Shown here: positions 9,367 through 16,196 of the stretch, piece after piece
Layout: each line of letters begins with the position of its first letter
Numbering within the stretch: the stretch's first letter is position 1
Virus record (IMG/VR): IMGVR_UViG_3300030012_000504
Span: 1 to 29,377 of that record
Length of the DNA stretch: 29,377 nt
Reading direction: 5' to 3' (one strand)
Source: a virus
Notes under the pieces: generated by a model
The model's database searches: none
Seen by the model: only the letters and a program-made list of their open reading frames with translations
What the model was told of the DNA's origin: nothing
Position numbers and translations under genes: made by a program

Positions 9367-9629
9367 TATTCAATCCCCATCTTGTTTTTAAAGTGTTCAT
9401 CTCTAGCTTCCTCTATCTTCAAAAACAGATAGTCCATAAGTTGTTCATGGGATGTAGTTCCCATACCATCTTTGACATTTTTGATTTGTTCAATCAAAGT
9501 TCTGTACGCAGACATGAACTCAAAAAATATATACTCGTCTATGTTTTCTTCAATTTGCACCACCAAATCTTTTCCATAGGTATATTTATCATCAGAAATG
9601 ATTTGGGTTTTTCCACTTGGATTTGCCAT
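9366..9629 (-). CDS. Hypothetical small acidic phage protein
   Basis: 87 residues. Mostly helical after residue ~20 (EYIFFEFMSAYRTLIEQIKN, then HEQLMDYLFLKIEEARDEHF), with no motif I recognise. The first 38 bp overlap the end of the 57-residue gene upstream. It ends in a TAATG junction with the 28-residue ORF. Its position among recombination genes suggests an accessory role; nothing more specific can be supported. Confidence 0.68.
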   Translation of the reverse strand: MANPSGKTQIISDDKYTYGKDLVVQIEENIDEYIFFEFMSAYRTLIEQIKNVKDGMGTTSHEQLMDYLFLKIEEARDEHFKNKMGIE

Positions 9630-9765
9630 TATTCTTCCCCCTTTTATTTGATTTATCTAAGTCTAGTGAATCAATGAGCAGATGTTTTTCTATCCACTCA
9701 TTTTTCACTCCCTCTTTCTTTAAAGCATTTTCCAATGCTTTCTTAAATGCTTTTGATTTAGCCAT
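9592..9765 (-). CDS. 57-residue basic protein, overlapping gene
   Basis: Starts MAKSKAFKKALENALKKEG and ends KWKNPNHF. Strongly basic, with an amphipathic Lys/Ala/Leu helix at the N-terminus and a Lys/Asn-rich tail. A strong GAGGAG Shine-Dalgarno lies 6 bases before the ATG and overlaps the stop of the SSB-like gene, so coupled translation is likely. The 3' end runs 38 bp into the next gene in another frame. No family recognised; charge and position make nucleic-acid binding possible. Confidence 0.65.
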   Translation of the reverse strand: MAKSKAFKKALENALKKEGVKNEWIEKHLLIDSLDLDKSNKRGKNNGKSKWKNPNHF

Positions 9766-9776
9766 TACTCACTCCT

Positions 9777-10088
9777 CTAAAATGGAATATCATCATCTGT
9801 AAAGGTATCAACATCATCTGCTTTTTCCTCTACTGGTTCTTCTTTAGGTTCTTCTTTCTTTTGTGGAATGTCTAACCTAGCATACTTGTATTCGTTGCCA
9901 CTCTTAGAAGTTCTATTCCACAAAGCCACTCTTAGTTCTCCAGTTCCGCCCTCTTTGACGATACTAACTAACTCTTTAAGCATATCTCTACTAATCTCTA
10001 CCTTACCAGTCCAATCGGGTTGTTTCTCATTCTGTTTGTAGTTATTAGTGTAGATTGCTCCATCACTTTGATTTTTGTTGTCGTACAT
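9777..10088 (-). CDS. SSB-like protein with acidic DDDIPF tail
   Basis: 103 residues. A compact N-terminal beta-rich segment (DWTGKVEISRDMLKELV, ELRVALWNRTSKSGNEY) is followed by a Lys/Glu/Pro linker and a C-terminal tip DTFTDDDIPF. An acidic tail ending in DIPF is the hallmark by which SSB proteins recruit repair and replication partners. The N-terminal part is shorter than a bacterial SSB OB domain, so it may be another small ssDNA-binding type. A Shine-Dalgarno AGGAG lies 7 bases upstream. It directly follows the annealing-protein gene, as ssDNA-binding genes often do in phages. Confidence 0.65.
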   Translation of the reverse strand: MYDNKNQSDGAIYTNNYKQNEKQPDWTGKVEISRDMLKELVSIVKEGGTGELRVALWNRTSKSGNEYKYARLDIPQKKEEPKEEPVEEKADDVDTFTDDDIPF

Positions 10089-10089
10089 A

Positions 10090-10797
10090 TTATTTCTCCT
10101 CTAGGTTTGATACGATTGTTTTAAGTTCACCATCCAATTCAGCTTTCATATTAGGGAAGTTATCTCTTAATGTAGCTAAGTCTTTAGTGTTAGTTTTATA
10201 GTAAGATGTCATAGAATCTTTAGTTTTATGAAGTTTTGCCAACTCTAAGAAGCTTTTGACAAATAACTCCGCCCATTCTTCTGTGCCATAACCATTATCT
10301 GCTTCAACATCTTCTGTTGGAGTTTCTACTGGTGTTGGCTCTTCCTTAGATTCTGTTTCATCATCTAAGTTTTCTATTTCATCTTCAACATCTTCGGGCA
10401 AATCCTCTCCCGCATAGATGTAATGTCCTAAACCAAACATTGCCAAACACTTAGTTAAGCAACGCATTTTAGAATTGTTTACTTGTGAAGAATTAGGATT
10501 CTTAACAGCATTGTTTTTAAAGTCCATAACACATAGTGTCATTTCTCTAGTTAAGTTATCTATAGATACTCTACATCTAACCTCTCCAGTTCCATCGGGA
10601 TATCTGACATAAGGCACATCATCCTCGCCTTGATAGAATAAGTATTGTGCCTGTGGATAGTGTTCTTGTAGAATACCCCACGCCCACGCCCAAGATAGAT
10701 AAGATAACTTCATCTTCTTTTCTACCTTATCAGAACAATCTATCTTAGATAGCTTGTCCCATACTTCTTTATAAGTAAGTTCTTTATTATCAGCCAT
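10090..10797 (-). CDS. Sak3-type single-strand annealing protein (DUF1071)
   Basis: 235 residues. The conserved core includes MKLSYLSWAWAWGILQEHYP and, further on, MRCLTKCLAMFGLGHYIYAG with EDLPE; these match the DUF1071/Sak3 branch of phage recombinases related to Rad52/Red-beta. Such proteins coat ssDNA and anneal complementary strands during recombination-dependent replication. An acidic, Pro/Glu-rich segment (~135-170) separates the core from a C-terminal helical part. Neighbouring SSB-like, RecB/Cas4-like nuclease and RusA genes complete a recombination cassette. The start lies in an 8-bp overlap with the upstream gene. Confidence 0.85.
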   Translation of the reverse strand: MADNKELTYKEVWDKLSKIDCSDKVEKKMKLSYLSWAWAWGILQEHYPQAQYLFYQGEDDVPYVRYPDGTGEVRCRVSIDNLTREMTLCVMDFKNNAVKNPNSSQVNNSKMRCLTKCLAMFGLGHYIYAGEDLPEDVEDEIENLDDETESKEEPTPVETPTEDVEADNGYGTEEWAELFVKSFLELAKLHKTKDSMTSYYKTNTKDLATLRDNFPNMKAELDGELKTIVSNLEEK

Positions 10798-11143
10798 TAC
10801 TTGCTTCCTCCTTTACTGGAAAAAGATAATCAGCATTCCATTCTAAAGTGTCCCAAGAAACACCTAAAGAAGCATCATGTTTTCTGTCTGTATAATCCAA
10901 TACTTCCATACATTCATCATCAGTCAAATCGGGTCTTAGGTTTTTAATATCATCTATTTCCCAAACAATAGCTATAGAGTTGGTATCATCATAACCATAT
11001 CCATAGTTTCTTTTTTCTTTTACTATATTCCAAGATTTGTCTAATATCTTTTGTGCTTTTTTATCAGTAGATATGCCCTCTTCTACATAAAACATTAAAG
11101 CATTTTCAACAATCTCTATAGCTTTTTTTAGTTCAATATTCAT
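10790..11143 (-). CDS. Conserved hypothetical phage protein
   Basis: 117 residues. The C-terminal half (WEIDDIKNLRPDLTDDECME... VLDYTDRKHDASLGVSWDTL... ADYLFP) matches a small module I recall from unnamed phage proteins, with a pattern of W..DD...RPDLTD and HDA..G..W. No activity is known. A GAGGAAAG Shine-Dalgarno lies just upstream, inside the end of the nuclease gene, with which it overlaps by 4 bp. It also overlaps the annealing-protein gene by 8 bp, so the three are probably translated together. Confidence 0.75.
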   Translation of the reverse strand: MNIELKKAIEIVENALMFYVEEGISTDKKAQKILDKSWNIVKEKRNYGYGYDDTNSIAIVWEIDDIKNLRPDLTDDECMEVLDYTDRKHDASLGVSWDTLEWNADYLFPVKEEASNG

Positions 11144-12027
11144 TTGCTTTCCTCATTATATTGATTACAAAATTCAGCCACATCACAATAGTTAGCACAT
11201 CTAACGCACTCGCCTTTAGCTTCTACGACTTTCAGCAACTTACTATCTTTGTGACCACCTATATACTCATTAGCTTCTTCTTGGGTATCAAGCACTCTAA
11301 CAGCAGTCTTTCTACCTTTCTTTTCCACTCTATAAGTATCTTTTCTTCTCCACCTTTCTTCATCTGTGCATAACGGAAGCTTATCATTGATAAGGTAATC
11401 CACTTCTGCTTCTTGATGGATTGAAACTCTTTGTTTGATGAAAGCTTCTTGCTCTTCATCACTCCATAAATCTATATTTAAAACTGTAATTGGCGATGGC
11501 GGATAATCTCCACCGCTACGAAGATACTGATTTTTGTTCCAGTCCCTCGCTATGGCAATAATATTTAACTGGTCAATAGTTTTTTCTGTTGTCTGCTTGT
11601 AGAGATAAGCATAGATATTAAGTTGTTGTTCCCACTCTACTTTCCCCTCTTTTAAAGCAGAAACAATAGACCATACACTAGTCACTTTGTAATCTTTTAG
11701 AGTATTGCTTTTAACATCTATGCTATCTGTCTGACCACTAACAGTCCAATCCTTAACTATTGCGAACATTCTTTGTTCTGTAATGGTGTCCTCGTTATTC
11801 TCATTGGCTCTTTCTAATATGGTATGAACTGATTGTCCTAGTAGTTTCCATATTTCATCTGATACATCTATCGTAAGCTTGTCGTAATGCTCTTGTGCCA
11901 ATAATCTAATCCTTGGTGGCTGTAATAGACCTGTAGCAGATATAGTAGCCTTACCCCTACTGTAGTTGTCGTTATGAACCGCATTGATAATTTCTTGCGG
12001 TATATTGTGTTTATTCGTATATTTCAA
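11140..12027 (-). CDS. PD-(D/E)XK exonuclease, Cas4/RecB-like, probable Fe-S cluster
   Basis: 295 residues. An N-terminal helical segment has GLLQPPRIRLL and LLGQSVHTILERA. The nuclease core shows VSGQTDSIDV (metal-binding Asp) and LKDYKVTS (the D-x-K part), followed by a helix with EQQLNIYAYLYK (family Q motif). The C-terminus has CVRCANYCDVAEFC, four cysteines suited to a 4Fe-4S cluster as in Cas4 and AddB. The likely role is resection of DNA ends to make ssDNA for the Sak3 protein. It starts inside the end of the 62-residue coiled-coil gene. Confidence 0.85.
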   Translation of the reverse strand: MKYTNKHNIPQEIINAVHNDNYSRGKATISATGLLQPPRIRLLAQEHYDKLTIDVSDEIWKLLGQSVHTILERANENNEDTITEQRMFAIVKDWTVSGQTDSIDVKSNTLKDYKVTSVWSIVSALKEGKVEWEQQLNIYAYLYKQTTEKTIDQLNIIAIARDWNKNQYLRSGGDYPPSPITVLNIDLWSDEEQEAFIKQRVSIHQEAEVDYLINDKLPLCTDEERWRRKDTYRVEKKGRKTAVRVLDTQEEANEYIGGHKDSKLLKVVEAKGECVRCANYCDVAEFCNQYNEESK

Positions 12028-12199
12028 CTTCTAATTTACTTTGGCGTAACTCTAATTCTTCTTTTAATTCGTTTACTTCTACTTGCATACAAAAAACTAT
12101 GTCTTGCATTTTCTTTACCATTTTTTGACTATCAACAAGAATTTTCTTTGCTTTATCTAGTTGTTCTTCAACAATATCCATTTCTCTTATAATCGCCAT
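12011..12199 (-). CDS. Small coiled-coil protein
   Basis: 62 residues, almost entirely heptad-like helix (MDIVEEQLDKAKKILVDSQK, then CMQVEVNELKEELELRQSKL), with charged and hydrophobic residues alternating and no Pro or Gly. The start is supported by GGAGTAGGA just upstream. It overlaps the nuclease gene by 17 bp and the upstream gene by 13 bp. It probably forms a dimer or acts as an adaptor; function unknown. Confidence 0.7.
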   Translation of the reverse strand: MAIIREMDIVEEQLDKAKKILVDSQKMVKKMQDIVFCMQVEVNELKEELELRQSKLEVEIYE

Positions 12200-12429
12200 A
12201 TTCCTACTCCATCTTCTAATTGCCTAACAGTAAACTTATAGTTAGGGTGTTTGTGTGTAAATCTTAAACAAGCATTTCTAATTATTTTTACCTCAGAAGC
12301 TATCTTAGACTTCGCTAGAGGAACTTTTACAGTTTGTCCCTTGTTCATGTCCTCTAAAGGTAAGTCATACTTTCTAGGTTTTCCTACTCCTCTTGGTATA
12401 GGTATGCCATCTTCTATTTTAAATTCCAT
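12187..12429 (-). CDS. Conserved small phage protein of unknown function
   Basis: 80 residues. N-terminus MEFKIEDGIPIPRG, then KYDLPLEDMNKGQTVKVPLA, and a C-terminal part with Arg/His-rich helix and a GIWR end. The pattern '[EDG]IP.P....KY......M..G.' followed by '...G.WR' is typical of a small unnamed family in phage replication/recombination modules. A near-perfect AAGGAGGG Shine-Dalgarno precedes the ATG and lies in the last codons of the preceding gene. Confidence 0.75.
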   Translation of the reverse strand: MEFKIEDGIPIPRGVGKPRKYDLPLEDMNKGQTVKVPLAKSKIASEVKIIRNACLRFTHKHPNYKFTVRQLEDGVGIWRL

Positions 12430-12588
12430 TTACCCTCCTTTTGGTAAAAAATTAAGTTTGGTTTTTAATGCCTTAACATAATTGATATCTACATTAAGCA
12501 TAGTTCTAATGTGAGCCATTTGTTGTGGTGTGATTTTGTCTAACAAGATTTGTAGCAAAAGAATCTCTTTTTCATCTAGTGTTGTCAT
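12430..12588 (-). CDS. 52-residue first gene of the leftward recombination operon
   Basis: Short helical protein (starts MTTLDEKEILLLQILLDKIT, ends KLNFLPKGG). An excellent GGAGGG Shine-Dalgarno lies 8 bases before the ATG, and the stop TAA directly abuts the next start (TAAATG). Its final codons (AAA GGA GGG) also form the Shine-Dalgarno of the next gene, a typical coupling arrangement. No family recognised. It is the first gene after the ~350-nt leader of the operon. Confidence 0.68.
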   Translation of the reverse strand: MTTLDEKEILLLQILLDKITPQQMAHIRTMLNVDINYVKALKTKLNFLPKGG

Positions 12589-12937
12589 ATGCTTTCCCTC
12601 CTAAATGCTAGTTTTTTTTGGTTTGGGAATTGTAAAACTAGCAAAAAGCTGACCCGCAAATATTTGTTTTGTTATTTATCGACATTGAAACACCCTCGCA
12701 ACGAGGAAAAATCAGTCTAGTAAGGCTTTGTTCATATTACCTAGGTCTTACAACCCTTTTACTCTTTTCCTATATGCAAAGCGTGTATCATCAACGAACC
12801 CTTGGCGTGATACATTCCAAGTTATCCCTATACTTTGCTAGGTGGTAAAACTGGAATAGATTTAATAGCTTTCCACTTTTCCGCTAACCTTACAACACCA
12901 AATTTAAACTCTTAGTTAGTTCAATCCTTTGATGTCT
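12589..12937 (-). other. Long structured 5' leader of the leftward recombination operon
   Basis: About 350 non-coding bases between the leftward promoter and the first gene. Inverted pairs seen: GCTAGTTTT (12607-12615) with AAAACTAGC (12634-12642); CCTCG/CGAGG around 12694-12706; and a nested pair, GCAAAG (12776-12781) with CTTTGC (12833-12838), enclosing TGTATCA/TGATACA. The stretch is visibly richer in G+C than its neighbours and has no ORF with a ribosome-binding site. It could be a regulatory leader or a separate small RNA; no known RNA family was recognised. Confidence 0.45.
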
Positions 12938-12943
12938 TATATA

Positions 12944-12971
12944 AGTGTAGATGATGTGTTGATAATGTCAA
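12944..12971 (-). promoter_or_regulatory. Leftward sigma70-type promoter
   Basis: On the minus strand, a perfect TTGACA (12971-12966) is followed after 16 bases by TACACT (12949-12944). Predicted transcription start is near 12937. It drives the recombination operon that begins at 12588. The -35 box lies against the -35 of the divergent rightward promoter, so the two should compete or be co-regulated. Confidence 0.55.
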
Positions 12972-12987
12972 GAGTTTATTGTAATAT
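12959..12987 (+). promoter_or_regulatory. Rightward sigma70-type promoter placing +1 at an ATG
   Basis: TTGATA (12959-12964), 17-base spacer, TAATAT (12982-12987). The expected transcription start falls at or next to the ATG at 12994, and no Shine-Dalgarno precedes that ATG. The mRNA would be leaderless. Confidence 0.6.
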
Positions 12988-12993
12988 ATTTTA

Positions 12994-13287
12994 ATGCTTC
13001 AGACAGACCACATTGATTCAGATACAGACCAAAAAACTTTAGATGGTCTTGTGGTTAAACAAGCTGTTAGAGATGTTGCTAGTAAACATCCTAAGTTATC
13101 TAACGAAGCTTTATTATACTTTATGTCTGATGATTTTTCCAATTTGTGTAAGCGTAATGACATTCAATCAGATGGCATTTTAGAAGCAATTAAGGAATTA
13201 AATACCTATCCAGTATTATCTAAGAAGAGACTTGCAGAAGATGTCTGCGATATTGTTGATAAGTATTTTGGTATATATAGTAAGTAG
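12994..13287 (+). CDS. Hypothetical protein, probably from a leaderless mRNA
   Basis: 97 residues, acidic, largely helical (DQKTLDGLVVKQAVRDVASK, then EALLYFMSDDFSNLCKRNDI and KRLAEDVCDIVDKYF). No family recognised. The ATG at 12994 coincides with the predicted transcription start and lacks a Shine-Dalgarno. It is the first gene of the rightward replication operon, and its stop lies inside the operator palindrome at 13275-13300. Position suggests an early regulatory or replication-accessory role, but no DNA-binding motif is evident. Confidence 0.65.
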   Translation: MLQTDHIDSDTDQKTLDGLVVKQAVRDVASKHPKLSNEALLYFMSDDFSNLCKRNDIQSDGILEAIKELNTYPVLSKKRLAEDVCDIVDKYFGIYSK

Positions 13288-13347
13288 ATACTTACTATAT
13301 TTTAATATTAGGTAGTACATACTACATAGTAAGTATATACATACTAT
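13275..13347. promoter_or_regulatory. Operator cluster: three TAGTAAGTA-type palindromes
   Basis: Dyad 1: 12-base arms at 13275-13286 and 13289-13300 around GA, containing TAGTAAGTA and TACTTACTA. Dyad 2: GTAGTA-CA-TACTAC (13312-13325). Dyad 3: 13326-13347, arms ATAGTAAGTAT and ATACATACTAT with one mismatch. The array ends right before the AGGAGG Shine-Dalgarno of the primase-helicase gene. The same 9-mer recurs before the large terminase gene, so a common protein probably binds both. Confidence 0.7.
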
Positions 13348-13357
13348 AGGAGGTTTT

Positions 13358-15139
13358 ATGTATGTCAATAGTGAAATGGATAAAAGAGATTTTTTAAGCC
13401 ATATAAATAATCAATCACGAACAAGCGGTATGAAGCTTGGTCAACACAAAATATCATGTCTTTCATGTCAAAATGAAAGGAGTAAAAATAAACATGACAA
13501 ACCCTTATCAGTAAACATTGAAGCTGACAAGGTTATATATCATTGTCATCATTGTGGTATGAATGGATTAGTATCAAGGAGAGAGGAATACAAAATGAAA
13601 GCAGTAAAAAAAGAAGTAAAACAAGAGGTAAAAAAACCAGTAGAAGCACCAAAAAATATACCCAATGGCAAAGCTAGTGATTGGTTGCAGGAGAGAGGTA
13701 TAAGTATTACAGCCTCAGAAACAGCAGGTTGCATCCAGACCGAAAAAAATAATAAACCAGTAATAGGTTTTTCCTTTGTTTGCGATGGACAGGTAGAAGC
13801 AGTCAAGTATAGGAGTGCAAATGGTACAAAGAGTTTTTGGTGGGATGGGAACGCACAAAAGCTATGGGGACAACAGGTTTATGATAGCAAATTGCCAACA
13901 TTAGAAAGCACAATTATCATAACCGAGGGAGAAATGGACACATTAGCTATCAAGACAGCCTTTGAGGGTGTAATGAATGTAGATTGTTATTCAGTTCCCA
14001 ATGGTGCTCCAAACAAGATTACTGATAATAAGATAGACCCAAGCGAAGATGGTAGGTTTAAGTATGTATGGAATGATAGAGATAAGTTTGAGGGTGTAGA
14101 AAAGGTAATTTTATGTACAGATTCAGATGAAAACGGAAACATACTAGCAGATGAATTAGCTAGAAGATTAAACAAAGCTAGATGTTATAGAGTAGATAAC
14201 CTTGATTGCAAAGACGCAAATGATGTATTAATCAAACATGGAGCAGAAAAGTTAAGGGATGTAATCATCAACGCAGAACCAATTCCATTACATGGATTAA
14301 ATAATTTAGAGCATTATGCAGATGAATTTCAAAGCTTGTATGAAAAAGGTATGCCAAGTGGTGTATCAACAGGATATCCTAGTGTAGATGAAATATTTAC
14401 CCTATCTACAGGCAATTTAGTTGTCACAACTGGTCATGCGGGAGACGGAAAATCAGCCTTTATAGACCAACTTGTAGTCAATGTAGCAAGGAATAATGGG
14501 TGGAAAACTTGTTTCTGTTCGTTTGAAAAGCCAGTTCAACTTCATGCAGTTCAGTTATCTCAAATCCTTGTAGGTAAGCCATTCTTTGAGGGTTTTAACG
14601 CAAGAATGACCCAAGAAGAAAAAGACTTTGCAGAGACTTGGATAAGAGAACACATATTGTTTCAAGATTATCAAGATGGTGGGTTGCCAACAATAGAAGC
14701 TATCCTAGAAAAGGGAGCAAGTGCAGTTATGAGATATGGTGTTAGGATTTTAGTTATAGACCCTTTCAACTTTATACATACTGAACACAAAGGATTAGAA
14801 ACCGACATGGTTAGTGAAATGCTAACAAAAGTGCAACTGTTTGCAAAACAACATGATGTATTAGTATTCTTTGTTGCACATCCAACTAAGCCATTTATTA
14901 GGGACGGCAAAAAAAATGTTTGTACAGGAGTTGATGTAGCTAAATCATATGCTTGGTTTAGTAAGGCAGATACAGGATTAACAGTCTATAGAGGAGAAGA
15001 GGGAGTTGAAATACATAACTGGAAGGCTCGTTGGGGTTGGCAAGGTAAGTTAGGAAGTGTTAATATGACCTTTAATCCAGTCAATGGGAGATATGCAGAA
15101 ATTGAAGAAGTTGAAGATAACTTTGACTGGGAGTTCTGA
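13358..15139 (+). CDS. Bifunctional primase-helicase (T7 gp4-like)
   Basis: 593 residues. Zinc-binding domain: CLSC (C34, C37) and CHHC (C63, C66). A charged Lys/Glu linker covers ~80-105. The TOPRIM primase core has IIITEGEMDTLA (E190) and LCTDSDENG. The C-terminal DnaB-type helicase has Walker A GHAGDGKS (359-366), Walker B region ILVIDPFNF, and a VFFVAHPTK segment. It should make primers and unwind DNA at the phage replication fork. An AGGAGG Shine-Dalgarno lies 6 bases upstream and an operator cluster just before it. No phage DNA polymerase is seen in this window. Confidence 0.92.
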   Translation: MYVNSEMDKRDFLSHINNQSRTSGMKLGQHKISCLSCQNERSKNKHDKPLSVNIEADKVIYHCHHCGMNGLVSRREEYKMKAVKKEVKQEVKKPVEAPKNIPNGKASDWLQERGISITASETAGCIQTEKNNKPVIGFSFVCDGQVEAVKYRSANGTKSFWWDGNAQKLWGQQVYDSKLPTLESTIIITEGEMDTLAIKTAFEGVMNVDCYSVPNGAPNKITDNKIDPSEDGRFKYVWNDRDKFEGVEKVILCTDSDENGNILADELARRLNKARCYRVDNLDCKDANDVLIKHGAEKLRDVIINAEPIPLHGLNNLEHYADEFQSLYEKGMPSGVSTGYPSVDEIFTLSTGNLVVTTGHAGDGKSAFIDQLVVNVARNNGWKTCFCSFEKPVQLHAVQLSQILVGKPFFEGFNARMTQEEKDFAETWIREHILFQDYQDGGLPTIEAILEKGASAVMRYGVRILVIDPFNFIHTEHKGLETDMVSEMLTKVQLFAKQHDVLVFFVAHPTKPFIRDGKKNVCTGVDVAKSYAWFSKADTGLTVYRGEEGVEIHNWKARWGWQGKLGSVNMTFNPVNGRYAEIEEVEDNFDWEF

Positions 15140-15632
15140 AACATTACAAGTTAATGATATAGGAAGTCCTTATCTACATTTCAGAAACCAAGTTGCAATA
15201 ACCAAAATAGGTAAAAGCAAGGTTGGTAGGGCAATCGTGTTTGACCAACACATCATAGATAAATCTTTCTTACAACAAAAAATTACAGCAGAACAGCACA
15301 ATGTCTGTAATAAATATCTTGAATTGATAGCAAAAAGTGGAGCTTTGGGTAAATCCTTCGGGCTGGGAAAAGAAATATTTACCAGTAATAGTTTTAATCA
15401 AGCTCCGCCAAGAGCCGTCATGCTTTCAAGAATACAGAAAAAGTTAGTGAATGATTGTGGACACAACAAAGAAAAAGTTTTTTGGAAGATTATGATAGAT
15501 AATCCTAAAGAAATATGCGAAACAAAGGAGTTAGTAATGCAAGAATGTTCTAATGCACTACTAACTTTTTGGTATATTAGTCAGAAGAACCCTGTTTCCT
15601 TGTTTCAACAATCCCTTGTAAACCAAGCTTAG
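15084..15632 (+). CDS. Hypothetical protein downstream of primase-helicase
   Basis: Up to 182 residues. The first ATG (15084) lies inside the helicase gene, and no start has a clear Shine-Dalgarno, so the true start may be up to ~20 codons later. The body (FRNQVAITKIGKSKVGRAIV, ITAEQHNVCNKYLELIAKSG, APPRAVMLSRIQ) is a mixed alpha/beta protein of unknown family. The DNA at 15373-15390 contains a copy of the dispersed TATTTACCAGTAAT repeat inside the coding sequence. The 3' end overlaps the convergent RHH gene by 56 bp. Confidence 0.65.
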   Translation: MGDMQKLKKLKITLTGSSETLQVNDIGSPYLHFRNQVAITKIGKSKVGRAIVFDQHIIDKSFLQQKITAEQHNVCNKYLELIAKSGALGKSFGLGKEIFTSNSFNQAPPRAVMLSRIQKKLVNDCGHNKEKVFWKIMIDNPKEICETKELVMQECSNALLTFWYISQKNPVSLFQQSLVNQA

Positions 15633-15840
15633 ATTCATAATTATCACTTGTGATAGCACCGCTAAAGATAGCTTTACCCTCTTGTTCAGCAGTATCTTCT
15701 TCAATAGATATGTTCTGCTTTTCAGCTTCACTATGTATCATATGAATAATCTGCTTATTAAGTGAACGACTTTCTTTTTTAGCTAAAGAATGTGCCAATT
15801 CGTAAGTTTCTTCCGAACATCTAATGAATAGACTTTTCAT
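15577..15840 (-). CDS. Ribbon-helix-helix (Arc/MetJ-type) DNA-binding protein
   Basis: 87 residues from the ATG at 15840, chosen because AAGGA lies 8 bases upstream; an ATG at 15849 would add three residues. The N-terminus MKSLFIRCSEETYELAHSLA and KKESRSLNKQIIHMIHSEAE fit a beta strand plus two helices of the RHH fold, with SLNKQII as the second-helix start. The acidic tail is unrelated to known domains. RHH dimers bind short palindromes, so this is the best candidate in the window for binding the TAGTAAGTA operators. That link is inference. It is second in a two-gene leftward operon. Confidence 0.75.
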   Translation of the reverse strand: MKSLFIRCSEETYELAHSLAKKESRSLNKQIIHMIHSEAEKQNISIEEDTAEQEGKAIFSGAITSDNYESKLGLQGIVETRKQGSSD

Positions 15841-16135
15841 TTTTATCATCCTTATAAATTATCTGCGGACTTTGTTGCACTTCTGCAATAGCGACACTTT
15901 CTCTACCAACTTGATAATACCTATCTTCTTCTAATTGTTTTATGGCACTTTCGACTAACCATTCGTTAGACATAATCAAAGGGTCATCTAAAAGAGATAT
16001 GGCAAAAGCAAGAGCATTTAGTTCAGTTTCAAATATCCATACAAAATGTTTCCATTTAGCACTAGACTTAGTTGAATAAGCATTACTTGGCTCAGGTATA
16101 TCTAAGTGATATGTGTGTCTTATTACCGCATACAT
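15821..16135 (-). CDS. Hypothetical protein, likely leaderless
   Basis: 104 residues (MYAVIRHTYHLDIPEPSNAY, KWKHFVWIFETELNALAFAI, PLIMSNEWLVESAIKQLEED). No family recognised; it looks like a small globular alpha/beta protein. It shares ~20-30 bp with the RHH gene downstream, so the two are probably co-translated. A perfect TATAAT box lies 8 bases before the ATG, so transcription should begin at or within a base or two of the start codon; no Shine-Dalgarno is present. Confidence 0.65.
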   Translation of the reverse strand: MYAVIRHTYHLDIPEPSNAYSTKSSAKWKHFVWIFETELNALAFAISLLDDPLIMSNEWLVESAIKQLEEDRYYQVGRESVAIAEVQQSPQIIYKDDKNEKSIH

Positions 16136-16143
16136 AAGCTATT

Positions 16144-16172
16144 ATTATACTGCAAAATGCTATCAAAGTGAA
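16144..16172 (-). promoter_or_regulatory. Leftward promoter for the RHH operon
   Basis: Minus strand: TTCACT (16172-16167), 17 bases, perfect TATAAT (16149-16144). The predicted start is at 16135-16137, at the ATG of the first gene. A parS-like dyad lies 8 bases upstream of the -35 box, where a bound protein could affect the polymerase. Confidence 0.6.
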
Positions 16173-16180
16173 ATACCCAT

Positions 16181-16196
16181 TGTTCCATGTGGAACA
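16181..16196. promoter_or_regulatory. parS-like palindrome
   Basis: TGTTCCATGTGGAACA: 7-base perfect arms with TG at the centre. It differs by one base from TGTTCCACGTGGAACA, a form of the chromosomal ParB-binding site parS. No ParA or ParB gene is visible in the window. It is the only full copy I saw; a half site (TGTTCCATTG) is near 21512. It may instead be the operator of the adjacent promoter. Confidence 0.5.

Noticed and set aside
9393-9802. Plus-strand ORFs opposite the recombination operon
   Set aside because: They run antisense to well-supported overlapping genes, with Phe/Ser/Leu-rich composition typical of shadows.
12690-12712. CCTCG/CGAGG hairpin as a terminator
   Set aside because: No T-run follows the stem on either strand; it is treated as part of the structured leader.
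13126-13140. CTGATGA on the plus strand as another hammerhead core
   Set aside because: It lies in coding sequence, with no GAAA, cleavage site or flanking stems. Other CTGANGA matches in genes fail the same test.
13342-13352. CTATAGGAGG resembling the end of a T7 RNA polymerase promoter
   Set aside because: The upstream specificity bases do not match, no phage RNA polymerase is seen, and the similarity is explained by an operator followed by a Shine-Dalgarno.
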